Virus record (IMG/VR): IMGVR_UViG_3300026544_000013
Coordinates: 1-35,221 of that record
From: a virus
Direction: 5' to 3' (one strand)
DNA: 35,221 bases
In this document: in pieces, positions 18,372 to 24,726 of the stretch
How positions within the stretch are numbered: the stretch's first letter is position 1
Layout of the letters: every line of letters starts with the position of its first letter
Notes under the pieces: generated by a model
Database searches by the model: none
What the model was told of the DNA's origin: nothing
The model's input: only the letters and a program-made list of their open reading frames with translations
Program-made: the position numbers and the translations under genes

Positions 18372-19100
18372 TTAATACCTCGTATGATTTATAGCATTGG
18401 CGTGTAAATTCAATGCTATGTTTTTATTCGTAATAGATTTAGTTGATGTAACATATCCACTACGAGTAGAATTTCTTGGACTAACCATAACTTTAGTTGT
18501 AGTCTTATCCAAATGAACTTTTGATCCAAAATCAGTTGATAACTTTTTAATATCATCAAATCCTCTAGCGTAACTAGTTGGCATATAGGCTGACCTATTT
18601 GCAAACCGATTAGTTTGTGGACCTACACCTAATCTATTACGCCCTCTATGTCCACCAGTTGCAGCTTTACTAACAGCGAATGCGGTAGCAATAACCGCAG
18701 CACCAATGAAAATACCTTTTTTATTTTTAGACATTTTTTGTAAAATGCCTTGTGTGCCATTTTTAAAAATAGGAGCATCTCTAAAATATTTACCAAACGC
18801 ACTTATTTTATTAACTACTTTATCTTTAACATCTAGTATACCTTTTGTAACCTTAGCTGTTTCTAACTTTTCAGGAGATATAATCTTATCAGATTTTATT
18901 GGTATAGGTTTACCATTTTTAATATCAATTATATCTTGCCTTACATTAGCATTGTCACCAATGATAATATTTGGTACAGCATTTTTTGCTTTCTTAGGAT
19001 CTGTAATTAAGTTTAAATCATATGTTGCTATATTAGTATCAATTACATCACGAACTGCTTCTAAATTAGCTGGATTAATTAAACTCGTTGGTAACGACAT
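18372..19100 (-). CDS. Basic protein with single hydrophobic helix, 242 aa
   Basis: A 242-residue protein starting MSLPTSLINPANLEAVRDV after GGAATAG. Residues 1-130 are soluble, then KGIFIGAAVIATAFAVSKAA at about 134-153 forms one likely TM helix, followed by an Arg/Gly-rich stretch (GGHRGRNRLGVG) and a basic, Thr/Ser-rich C-terminus. It shares one base with the start/stop of the four-cysteine gene upstream. With the two following genes it forms a trio of basic proteins each carrying one Ala/Gly-rich hydrophobic segment. Role unknown; ejection or inner-head protein is one option. Confidence 0.5.
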   Translation of the reverse strand: MSLPTSLINPANLEAVRDVIDTNIATYDLNLITDPKKAKNAVPNIIIGDNANVRQDIIDIKNGKPIPIKSDKIISPEKLETAKVTKGILDVKDKVVNKISAFGKYFRDAPIFKNGTQGILQKMSKNKKGIFIGAAVIATAFAVSKAATGGHRGRNRLGVGPQTNRFANRSAYMPTSYARGFDDIKKLSTDFGSKVHLDKTTTKVMVSPRNSTRSGYVTSTKSITNKNIALNLHANAINHTRY

Positions 19101-19765
19101 TATACTATTCCATCCATCGCATTCTTAATAATATCTTCCATGCTATTAGATGTATTAACACCATATCTTTTCTTAGATAATCTTGTGGCCATAAACTCAT
19201 TAAGTAATTTAGACTTTAATGTTTTAAGATCCATTTTAATAGTAAACTCAGGAGCTACGTCTTTACTCATAGTAGCACCACCACGACCCTCTTTAGTAAT
19301 CTCTTGTACTAATGATGTATTAGCAAGCATACCAGACGTTCTAAGGTCTAACACTTTTGCGTCAATAAAATCATATAACAATTCCATTTCAACAGTATCA
19401 GCAGTATCTATATCTAATGCGTCAGTTAATGCTAACTCTAACTCATTTATCATTTTCTTTTCAATTGGGCAAGCATATCCATCTGGTGCGAGTCCAGCTT
19501 TTAATAATGGGCAAGACATTTTATAAGGACATTCTGTTGAATCACATTTCATTACAATAACTGTAGCTGATATATTCATCATACCACGATTCATAATTTC
19601 AGATAGTTGTTTAAGCTTATCTTTATTTTTAATTAATCGTAATAATTCTTCTTCAGGATATACGGCTAGTAATGGAGTAAGATCACCAATTTCATCTTGA
19701 ATTATTTCAAGCTGTTGTATTGGTGTTAACTCTTCTCTTAAATTTAAATTACTTGACATAGTCAT
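19100..19765 (-). CDS. Four-cysteine protein, small-terminase or assembly candidate
   Basis: A 221-residue protein starting MTMSSNLNLREELTPIQQ after AAGGAAGA. Residues 74-99 contain C-x4-C-x5-C-x13-C (KCDSTECPYKMSCPLLK, then DGYACPIE), which looks like a zinc or iron-sulphur site; I have a general memory of CPxxxxCPL...P.G..CPIE motifs in phage proteins near terminase. The flanks are helical, with a coiled-coil-like first 65 residues and a basic C-terminus. No recognisable small terminase is otherwise present in the window, so this is one candidate for that role. The DNA-binding function is not shown by the sequence. Confidence 0.5.
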   Translation of the reverse strand: MTMSSNLNLREELTPIQQLEIIQDEIGDLTPLLAVYPEEELLRLIKNKDKLKQLSEIMNRGMMNISATVIVMKCDSTECPYKMSCPLLKAGLAPDGYACPIEKKMINELELALTDALDIDTADTVEMELLYDFIDAKVLDLRTSGMLANTSLVQEITKEGRGGATMSKDVAPEFTIKMDLKTLKSKLLNEFMATRLSKKRYGVNTSNSMEDIIKNAMDGIV

Positions 19766-19868
19766 TCTTCCTTAATTTTTTACTAACTAACTTACTTAGT
19801 TTAGCTTTTAGTTTTTGTCTAACAGTTTTCATCTTTTTATTAATAGCACGTCTTCGTCCAGTAAACAT
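19749..19868 (-). CDS. Very basic 39-residue protein
   Basis: A short reading frame from ATG 19866-19868 (MFTGRRRAINKKMKTVRQ) to TAA at 19749-19751. SD AAAGGA sits 5 bases upstream of the ATG, and the motif at 19880-19897 lies just upstream, so it is the first gene of a transcript. Almost 40% of residues are Lys or Arg, predicted as one long amphipathic helix. It overlaps the start of the four-cysteine gene by 17 bp, placing that gene's SD inside it. It may bind nucleic acid or act mainly as a coupled leader peptide. Confidence 0.6.
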   Translation of the reverse strand: MFTGRRRAINKKMKTVRQKLKAKLSKLVSKKLRKNDYVK

Positions 19869-19879
19869 AAAAATCCTTT

Positions 19880-19897
19880 GTTATATACTATAGTATA
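19880..19897 (-). promoter_or_regulatory. Putative phage promoter motif before the terminase-side unit
   Basis: On the minus strand this reads TATACTATAGTATATAAC. The centre TATACTATAGTATA is a perfect palindrome, so direction comes from context: a terminator lies upstream and an SD plus ATG lie 12 bases downstream on the minus strand. The transcript would begin very near the SD of the 39-residue gene. Confidence 0.45.
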
Positions 19898-19905
19898 CCG
19901 ATTTA

Positions 19906-19938
19906 TAAAAAAAAAGAGTATACTTTTACGTATACTCT
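19906..19938 (-). terminator. Rho-independent terminator after the 152-aa gene
   Basis: Perfect stem AGAGTATAC (19915-19923) and GTATACTCT (19930-19938) with a 6-base loop. On the minus strand it is followed by a run of nine T residues. It closes the unit containing 20006-20464. Confidence 0.85.
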
Positions 19939-19971
19939 CTTAAAAGATATGTTATTGGAAATGCTGTTATT

Positions 19972-19989
19972 ATAAATAGGGGTATTTAT
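19972..19989. other. AT-rich hairpin with four-G/C loop
   Basis: ATAAATA (19972-19978), GGGG loop, TATTTAT (19983-19989): a perfect 7-bp inverted repeat between the 152-aa stop codon and the terminator at 19906-19938. No U-run follows it on either strand, so it is not a simple terminator. It might stabilise the 3' end of the minus-strand mRNA. Confidence 0.45.
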
Positions 19990-20005
19990 TATAATAATGT
20001 TATGG

Positions 20006-20464
20006 TTAGGAATCCTCTGATGGAACGCCTAGATCGGTTGCTTTATCTAATAAACTTTCCATACTTCTATCAAGTAAAACCTCAGTAGCAGGATGTGCAA
20101 TTTTATTAGACATACAATACTCGACGATACTATCAACTAATAATTCCTTATCAGTTTTAATAGGCTCGCCAAAATATCTGATCATATCTTTTTGATCCAT
20201 TTCTGAATCTTCCATCAAACCAAGAGGTTTAATGTTTTCATTTATTGTTTTATCTTTACCATAATTTTCACGCTTAACATTGCCTTCTTCATCGAATGAT
20301 TGAATAGATAGTGAAATCCATCCATCATCTTCACCATAACGTTTATTAGGTGCTTCGGCCATGAAGCTAATTGCAGATAGTTTAGTACTATCATTTAATT
20401 TTTTACCATCAACTGTAATTATAGTTCCTTCATTTGTAAGGTCCGTTTCAATTGTAAATTTCAT
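20006..20464 (-). CDS. Unknown acidic protein, 152 aa
   Basis: A 152-residue soluble protein starting MKFTIETDLTNEGTIITVDG. The upstream leader carries AAAAGGAAATATAAT, a serviceable SD. The first half is beta-rich (FTIETDL, GTIITVDG, AISFMAEAPNKR, GWISLSIQSFDEEGNV), resembling small phage proteins with an antiparallel sheet. The second half is acidic and helical (LLVDSIVEYCMSNKI, ATEVLLDRSMESLLDK). It is monocistronic, between two terminators, downstream of dUTPase. I did not recognise the family and infer no function. Confidence 0.65.
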   Translation of the reverse strand: MKFTIETDLTNEGTIITVDGKKLNDSTKLSAISFMAEAPNKRYGEDDGWISLSIQSFDEEGNVKRENYGKDKTINENIKPLGLMEDSEMDQKDMIRYFGEPIKTDKELLVDSIVEYCMSNKIAHPATEVLLDRSMESLLDKATDLGVPSEDS

Positions 20465-20487
20465 ATTATATTTCCTTTTTTTTAATT

Positions 20488-20513
20488 AAAAAGGGTAAAT
20501 TACTTTACCCTTT
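20488..20513 (-). terminator. Hairpin terminator/attenuator between dUTPase and the 152-aa gene
   Basis: Perfect 10-bp stem AAAGGGTAAA (20490-20499) and TTTACCCTTT (20504-20513) with a 4-base loop, followed on the minus strand by TTTTT overlapping the stem end. It would end the dUTPase transcript. It also lies downstream of the promoter-like motif at 20521-20539, so it could attenuate the next gene. Confidence 0.75.
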
Positions 20514-20520
20514 ATTATCT

Positions 20521-20539
20521 ACCATATAGTATAGTATAT
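20521..20539 (-). promoter_or_regulatory. Promoter-like motif placed before, not after, a terminator
   Basis: On the minus strand this reads ATATACTATACTATATGGT, between the dUTPase stop codon (7 bp away) and the hairpin at 20490-20513. At the other terminator-flanked sites the motif follows the terminator. If active on the minus strand here, its transcript would read straight into the hairpin. Confidence 0.4.
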
Positions 20540-20546
20540 TTTAAAA

Positions 20547-21185
20547 TTACATGAAGTTGAAAGGTGTAGATTTATTAATAGATGTATTGAATATTTCATC
20601 TGGTATATTAAACTTCTCACGATTACTAGTAGAACCAAACCCATCAACTTTACGTTTTGTTTCATCTGATAATGTTGTTTCTTGTATTTCGATTAATTCG
20701 ACTTTAATTGGAACGACCTGAGCAATAGCTTCACCTAATACAATACGTTGTGTCTGTCTAGATGTATTAGTTATTATAATACCAACTTCACCACGATATG
20801 CTTCATCGATTGTTCCAGGTGTGTTTACAACTGTTAGTCCACGTTTAAGTGCATTACCGCTGCGAGGTCTAACTTGTAGCTCATATCCAGGTCCTACCGT
20901 CATTTTAAGTCCAGTACCAATAAGTGCACGCTCATTTGTTTGTAATTCAAATACACCAGACTCAACGAATTTACCCTCCATTGCGTCACCTTCTAATTTG
21001 ATTTCATTATTACTACCAAAATGAGCATAAATTCTAGATACGTTATGTGCGAATACATCGAATCCACTATCGGTACTAGTTTTTGGTTTAACTGGTAAAG
21101 GTGCATCTTCATATAATTTCTCAACTTTTAAAGTATTAATAGGTGTAGCTACGGTTTCTTTTTTATCAATTTTAGATTCGGCCAT
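20547..21185 (-). CDS. dut: dUTP diphosphatase (trimeric dUTPase)
   Basis: A 212-residue enzyme starting MAESKIDKKETVATPIN after AAGGAGAAC. It hydrolyses dUTP to dUMP and pyrophosphate, keeping uracil out of DNA and supplying dUMP for thymidylate synthesis. All five motifs of trimeric dUTPases are visible: I STDSGFDVFA (37-46), II RPRSGN (106-111), III NTPGTIDEAYRGEVGI (121-136, with the catalytic Asp127), IV QRIVLGEAIAQVV (146-158) and V GFGSTS (182-187). An N-terminal extension of about 20 residues and a C-terminal one of about 25 after motif V are longer than usual. It is monocistronic with its own promoter motif and terminator. Confidence 0.95.
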   Translation of the reverse strand: MAESKIDKKETVATPINTLKVEKLYEDAPLPVKPKTSTDSGFDVFAHNVSRIYAHFGSNNEIKLEGDAMEGKFVESGVFELQTNERALIGTGLKMTVGPGYELQVRPRSGNALKRGLTVVNTPGTIDEAYRGEVGIIITNTSRQTQRIVLGEAIAQVVPIKVELIEIQETTLSDETKRKVDGFGSTSNREKFNIPDEIFNTSINKSTPFNFM

Positions 21186-21203
21186 TTGTTCTCCTTGTTG
21201 AAT

Positions 21204-21223
21204 GGTATATATAATATAGTATT
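21204..21223 (-). promoter_or_regulatory. Putative phage promoter motif upstream of dUTPase
   Basis: On the minus strand this reads AATACTATATTATATATACC, ending about 19 bases before the dUTPase ATG and just downstream of the terminator at 21231-21258. It gives dUTPase its own transcript. Confidence 0.55.
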
Positions 21224-21230
21224 AAAACAA

Positions 21231-21258
21231 GAAAAGTAGTAACATTATATTACTACTT
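21231..21258 (-). terminator. Terminator closing the small-gene unit upstream of dUTPase
   Basis: Perfect 9-bp stem AAGTAGTAA (21234-21242) and TTACTACTT (21250-21258) with a 7-base loop. On the minus strand it is followed by TTCTTGTTTT, an imperfect U-run. Located 25 bases after the stop of the 65-residue gene. Confidence 0.7.
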
Positions 21259-21283
21259 CCCAAAGATAAGTAAAAGAATTGGG

Positions 21284-21481
21284 TTATTTCTTTTTCTTCT
21301 TACCTTTACAAGCGTCACTTACGACGGTTGATGTCTTTTGATTCTTACCATAATTCTTAGGAGCATTTCGCTCTTTAGAACTTTCATGATTCTTATTACT
21401 AGTTTTATCTGAAGGATAAGCTCCAGTTAAATCTTGTGTAGTTAACATATCATCAAATGGTATAGTTGTATCTTTATTCAT
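21284..21481 (-). CDS. Small Lys-rich unknown protein, 65 aa
   Basis: A 65-residue protein starting MNKDTTIPFDDMLTTQDLTG with SD AAGGAAG. Its ATG overlaps the stop of the upstream gene (ATGAATAA), so translation is coupled. It is hydrophilic and probably disordered, rich in Lys, Asn and Ser, ending in a GKKKKKK-like basic tail. No motif recognised. Last gene of the unit closed by the terminator at 21231-21258. Confidence 0.6.
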   Translation of the reverse strand: MNKDTTIPFDDMLTTQDLTGAYPSDKTSNKNHESSKERNAPKNYGKNQKTSTVVSDACKGKKKKK

Positions 21482-21731
21482 CGTACACTTCCTTTTTAGT
21501 TAAGTTGTGAAGTTTCAATAGAACTCCAAATGGCATATGTTCACGTTCAGTATCCATTGATATTAAACAATCACATAATACAGATGTTTGTCCGTCCCAT
21601 TCACTAACACCATTACCACCACATACTTTACACAATGCATCAGGCATTTTAATATTATACAAAATATCATCATCTTGTAAATTTAATTCTGTTATAACAT
21701 TCTGTAATTGATCCATTTTAAAATCACTCAT
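21474..21731 (-). CDS. Zinc-ribbon-like small protein, 85 aa
   Basis: An 85-residue protein starting MSDFKMDQLQNVITELNL. Residues 34-54 hold CKVCGGNGVSEWDGQTSVLC followed by DC, a C-x2-C-x-G-x-G...C-x-C arrangement like one half of a DnaJ-type zinc finger. The N-terminus is an amphipathic helix. It is nested in a run of overlapping small genes downstream of the P-loop ATPase gene; the SD AAGGATAGAAG covers that gene's stop. It may be a zinc-binding partner or adaptor. Function unknown. Confidence 0.6.
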   Translation of the reverse strand: MSDFKMDQLQNVITELNLQDDDILYNIKMPDALCKVCGGNGVSEWDGQTSVLCDCLISMDTEREHMPFGVLLKLHNLTKKEVYDE

Positions 21732-21734
21732 CTT

Positions 21735-22274
21735 CTATCCTTGTGTAATATTTAGGCCAGCAAATAAGCCAGCACCAATTGGGTTGAAATCAAATTCGTT
21801 TAATGTGTGTGTACCAATCATAATACAATGACTTATATCTATTAAATTTAATTCATTAATATCTATAAATTGATATTCATCTATAAATACATTACCGTAA
21901 AAACCTCTTACTAAATCATTAAACCTAGACGGTGATGCAAATCTAACTTCCGTATTAGTTTTTGTTAAAACAATACGATCACGACGAACTTGGTGGTCGA
22001 TATTATGTTTACAACAGAAATCATGCATTAACGTTTTATTAAACTCAACCATTGGTTTTGTCTTAGCAATCATAATAGTATCGTCATTAGATAATATAGC
22101 TTGCATAATTAGAAATGTTGATTTACCAGATTGTCTAGGCGCATTAATAACACATCGTCTATTTTCTTTATAGAAATTCATCATAGCTTGTTGATGCGTA
22201 GATATGGAGTTACCATACCTACGCATTTCTTTTTCACGCTTTGTTCTATTAGATTTTCTAAGATTAATAGACAT
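21735..22274 (-). CDS. Stand-alone terminase/helicase-like P-loop ATPase domain, 179 aa
   Basis: A 179-residue protein starting MSINLRKSNRTKREKEMRRY; its ATG follows the previous stop without a gap (TAGATG). Walker A is APRQSGKST (45-53) and Walker B NVFIDEYQF (128-136), with a following strand IMIGTHTL (151-158) that resembles the coupling motif. The segment RVIxTxxNTEVRFASPSRF-like region near 100-118 precedes Walker B. This matches the ATPase half of large terminases (P-R-Q-x-G-K-[ST]) and no nuclease domain follows. The fold and motifs support ATP binding; whether it translocates DNA or regulates packaging is unknown. Ends with TAG. Confidence 0.7.
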   Translation of the reverse strand: MSINLRKSNRTKREKEMRRYGNSISTHQQAMMNFYKENRRCVINAPRQSGKSTFLIMQAILSNDDTIMIAKTKPMVEFNKTLMHDFCCKHNIDHQVRRDRIVLTKTNTEVRFASPSRFNDLVRGFYGNVFIDEYQFIDINELNLIDISHCIMIGTHTLNEFDFNPIGAGLFAGLNITQG

Positions 22275-22466
22275 CTATTTATCTCCTAATAAATCCGTTT
22301 CACCAACATCGCATTGACACTGAGTGTCTTCTAATTCTTTAATTTTAGTATTAGCTTGTTCTAATTTATTTGTCAACTCAGTAATTTCATTACCTAATGT
22401 TTTAATAATTTGAATAATATCTAATGCTCCGTCTGTGCCTGCTCTTGTTAATTCATCTAATGTCAT
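22275..22466 (-). CDS. Small coiled-coil protein, 63 aa
   Basis: A 63-residue protein starting MTLDELTRAGTDGALDIIQ after GGAGGT. Residues 17-50 form a continuous heptad-like helix (IIQIIKTLGNEITELTNKLE, QANTKIKELEDT), then QCQCDVGETDLLGDK. It is the first gene of the unit, with the promoter-like motif 19 bases upstream of the ATG, and ends (TAG) immediately before the ATPase ATG. Oligomeric partner of the ATPase is possible. Function unknown. Confidence 0.6.
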   Translation of the reverse strand: MTLDELTRAGTDGALDIIQIIKTLGNEITELTNKLEQANTKIKELEDTQCQCDVGETDLLGDK

Positions 22467-22484
22467 ACAACCTCCATTGTTATG

Positions 22485-22505
22485 TTGTAATTATAATATA
22501 GTATA
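22485..22505 (-). promoter_or_regulatory. Putative phage promoter motif upstream of the ATPase unit
   Basis: On the minus strand the core reads TACTATATTATAATTACAA. It ends about 19 bases before the ATG of the coiled-coil gene, which has a GGAGGT SD. No clear terminator is present between it and the upstream stop at 22532. Confidence 0.55.
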
Positions 22506-22531
22506 TTTTATATAAAAGAAGTAACTTTATT

Positions 22532-23092
22532 TTAACTATGTATAATTTCAAAGTCAACAAAATCTTTTAACCAATGCTCTTCTGGTTTATTATTTCTATA
22601 ACTTCTATGACCAATACTTGAACGAACACCCAACATTAATTTACCTATACCAAATTTATTTAATTTCTTATATCTTAATGCTCCACTAAATATGTTATTA
22701 CTATCATCAAATAAAAATAAATGTAATGCAAAGAAACAGTCATGTATTGCTGCTGGTATAGAAACATATTGATTATGAGCAGTTGTATTAAACCATCTAG
22801 CAAATAATGGTATAGAAGCACCATCTTGAATAGCACCTTTATTAATAGTTAATTTATATACAACATCAAGATATCTAAATATAATCCACCACTCATCATT
22901 GAACACAATCAGGTCTCGTTTAAGTAGGTGTTTCCGTCTTATATCTTTATAAGGATATAATATGATGCCTTCATCTTTAAAGTCGTTATATTGACGCTCT
23001 CTTATAGCTTTATTTGTTGATATGAATTCACTTGGTATTTCGCCAGAACATGCTAATACTTCAAATGATCTTATCTTATCCATTCGTTTCAT
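22532..23092 (-). CDS. DUF1353-family phage protein
   Basis: A 186-residue protein starting MKRMDKIRSFEVLACSG after GAGGAGT. The core at 77-135 fits DUF1353: DVVYKLTINKGAIQDGASIP, then ARWFNTTAHNQYVSIPAAIH followed by DCFFAL. The G-x-x-x-D-x-A-S-I-P and A-x-x-H-D patterns are the family's hallmarks. DUF1353 proteins are common near tail, fibre and lysis genes of phages, but their activity is not established. Here it follows three small genes and precedes the ATPase unit. Confident about the family, not about function. Confidence 0.75.
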   Translation of the reverse strand: MKRMDKIRSFEVLACSGEIPSEFISTNKAIRERQYNDFKDEGIILYPYKDIRRKHLLKRDLIVFNDEWWIIFRYLDVVYKLTINKGAIQDGASIPLFARWFNTTAHNQYVSIPAAIHDCFFALHLFLFDDSNNIFSGALRYKKLNKFGIGKLMLGVRSSIGHRSYRNNKPEEHWLKDFVDFEIIHS

Positions 23093-23094
23093 AT

Positions 23095-23295
23095 TTACTC
23101 CTCATAGTATTTATCAAAATTATCATCGTGAAATTTCTTAGCGAATCGTTTAATCCAAATAGCCCATAATTCATCGTCACTAAAATAATCTCTAATATTA
23201 ACATGTGAGTCTACACCTAAACACCACACCCATGTATTAAATGCTTCAATCTCAGCATTTAAATATCTAGATAGTTGGTCTTTATTAATAGACAT
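23095..23295 (-). CDS. Unknown small protein, 66 aa
   Basis: A 66-residue protein starting MSINKDQLSRYLNAEIEAFN with SD AAGAAG. Rich in Trp, Tyr and Phe and acidic (VWCLGVDSHVNIRDYFS, DELWAIWIKRFAKKF). Separated by 2 bp from genes on both sides. Aromatic, helical, soluble; no motif recognised. Co-transcription with the DUF1353 gene and the TM/coiled-coil gene suggests a tail or lysis-related role, without direct evidence. Confidence 0.6.
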   Translation of the reverse strand: MSINKDQLSRYLNAEIEAFNTWVWCLGVDSHVNIRDYFSDDELWAIWIKRFAKKFHDDNFDKYYEE

Positions 23296-23297
23296 AA

Positions 23298-23549
23298 TTA
23301 CTTCTTATCTTGACACGGGCATTTTGCCATGTCTAATAGTATATTATTCCTACTAATATATAACTCATCTACTTGTTTTTTTAATTCATCAATCTCATCT
23401 CGCATTGATTCATTACGAATCAATGTTTCTTTTATAGTCTCAATATCCAATCTAATAGATTTAATATCATTATTACCAAAAATCATTTTAGCAGTATATG
23501 ATATTATTGCACCTAATAAAAACAGTAATATTTGGTCTGAATACGGCAT
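23298..23549 (-). CDS. TM plus coiled-coil protein, holin or spanin-like candidate, 83 aa
   Basis: An 83-residue protein starting MPYSDQILLFLLGAIISYTA after AAGGAG. One TM helix spans about 6-24, followed by a coiled coil from about 28 to 68 (SIRLDIETIKETLIRNESMR, DEIDELKKQVDELYIS) and an end AKCPCQDKK. This is the general layout of inner-membrane spanins (Rz-type) and of some phage holin-like proteins. No endolysin is visible in the window, so the lysis role is only one option. A hairpin lies just upstream of its SD. Confidence 0.5.
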   Translation of the reverse strand: MPYSDQILLFLLGAIISYTAKMIFGNNDIKSIRLDIETIKETLIRNESMRDEIDELKKQVDELYISRNNILLDMAKCPCQDKK

Positions 23550-23565
23550 AATATATCTCCTTAAA

Positions 23566-23593
23566 TGTGTGGTGGATTAATTTCCACCACACA
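23566..23593 (-). terminator. Strong intergenic hairpin, possible terminator
   Basis: Perfect 10-bp GC-rich stem TGTGTGGTGG (23566-23575) and CCACCACACA (23584-23593) with an 8-base loop, between the fibre stop at 23600 and the next SD. The following minus-strand bases are TTTAAGGAG, so the U-run is weak. It could be a partial terminator or an mRNA-stabilising or processing hairpin. Confidence 0.6.
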
Positions 23594-23599
23594 ACATAA

Positions 23600-24619
23600 T
23601 TAATCTATATCTTCATATATAACCCATAAGTATACATCACTAACAGGAATATCAGACATCTTAACTTGTGCAACTAATGCAGCTGGTTCAAATACTGTTT
23701 CTACATTTACATCAGCATCAACATATCTATATTTCCTATTATCGTATTCACCAACAGATAGTGTTGACCCATCAACGCCAATTGTTGTTATGAGTTGATA
23801 ATCACTAGGATTTAAATTTGATGGATTTAAATGACTACTATATCCAGATACTCCATTTAATTTAATACTATATAAATTAATATTAATAAAATCATTAGAT
23901 CTAATTGTAGATGAACCGATTATTAATTTAACTTTTTTAACTTTAATTTTCTTAGATGCAACATATGGAATATTCGCAAAAGTAATATCACCATTAACAT
24001 CTAATGTTTGATTTGTTCGAACTTCACCAACATTAAATAATACTATCACTTTTCCACCACCAGCGCATTGATTAGCAGCACAGTATTCTTCTACCCATTC
24101 TACTGTAACTAAATCATTTGGATCTTCTATTTCATTATCAGGTCCAACTGATACGTCTCCATTAAAAATAGTATCACCACCTATTGTTACGTTACCACCT
24201 ATGTTGGTATCACCGCCAATATTAGCAGTTCCACCTACATTTATATTACCTCCGATATTAACTGTTTCATCGATATTAACAGTATTGTGTAAATTGATTT
24301 CACCATTAACATCAACGCTATCATTAAACGCAACATCACCATCGAATTCAGTATCACAGTTAAATTTAGCAGCAGTATTAACAACAAGTAATTGCTCACA
24401 ACAATCTTGTGCTGGTGTTGGATGTGGACATCTGCCTTCATTGTGACCACAGTGTGCATCATGTACATGTACTTGCGGACAATCTGGGTTGTCAGTTATT
24501 TGTATTAACACATCAGGATTATGACAAACATCACCTTGTGTTATTTCAAAATCGCGATGATTACCAATATTAATATTTAAACCATCTCTGTTTCTAATTA
24601 TATTTTTATCTAATGACAT
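23600..24619 (-). CDS. Fibre/spike-like protein with His/Cys cluster and hexapeptide repeats
   Basis: A 339-residue protein starting MSLDKNIIRNRDGLNINIG after AGGAGGT. Three regions are visible. Residues 32-74 contain six Cys and six His (CPQVHVHDAHCGHNEGRCPH), a likely metal-binding or disulphide-rich module. Residues 95-160 are six-residue repeats built on N-I-G-G-x (INVGG, ANIGGD, TNIGGN, VTIGGD), expected to form a left-handed or trimeric beta-helix. The final 150 residues are a beta-sandwich resembling the whole of the 25568-26032 protein. It is probably a trimeric fibre or spike. The exact virion location is unknown. Confidence 0.6.
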   Translation of the reverse strand: MSLDKNIIRNRDGLNINIGNHRDFEITQGDVCHNPDVLIQITDNPDCPQVHVHDAHCGHNEGRCPHPTPAQDCCEQLLVVNTAAKFNCDTEFDGDVAFNDSVDVNGEINLHNTVNIDETVNIGGNINVGGTANIGGDTNIGGNVTIGGDTIFNGDVSVGPDNEIEDPNDLVTVEWVEEYCAANQCAGGGKVIVLFNVGEVRTNQTLDVNGDITFANIPYVASKKIKVKKVKLIIGSSTIRSNDFININLYSIKLNGVSGYSSHLNPSNLNPSDYQLITTIGVDGSTLSVGEYDNRKYRYVDADVNVETVFEPAALVAQVKMSDIPVSDVYLWVIYEDID

Positions 24620-24635
24620 AATAAACCTCCTAAGT

Positions 24636-24725
24636 TTATATATTTCTTAATACTTGAATTATTATATATACTATAACAATCAAAGTTATAACATTACCAA
24701 TTCTAGCTTGTGTGTATTTATCCAT
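24636..24725 (-). CDS. 29-residue single-TM peptide
   Basis: A short frame MDKYTQARIGNVITLIVIVY followed by IIIQVLRNI. Its ATG lies one base after the TAA of the upstream gene, and SD-like GAGTGGGAC precedes it. A single TM helix covers about residues 10-26 with a charged N-terminus and an Arg near the end. It lies at the end of the lipoprotein/membrane cluster. Tiny membrane peptides of this sort occur in phages as lysis or exclusion accessories; no specific role can be assigned. Confidence 0.5.
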   Translation of the reverse strand: MDKYTQARIGNVITLIVIVYIIIQVLRNI

Positions 24726-24726
24726 A

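Noticed and set aside
22506-22531. Terminator between the DUF1353 gene and the ATPase unit
   Set aside because: The AT-rich sequence pairs only weakly with mismatches, unlike the perfect stems at the other unit ends.
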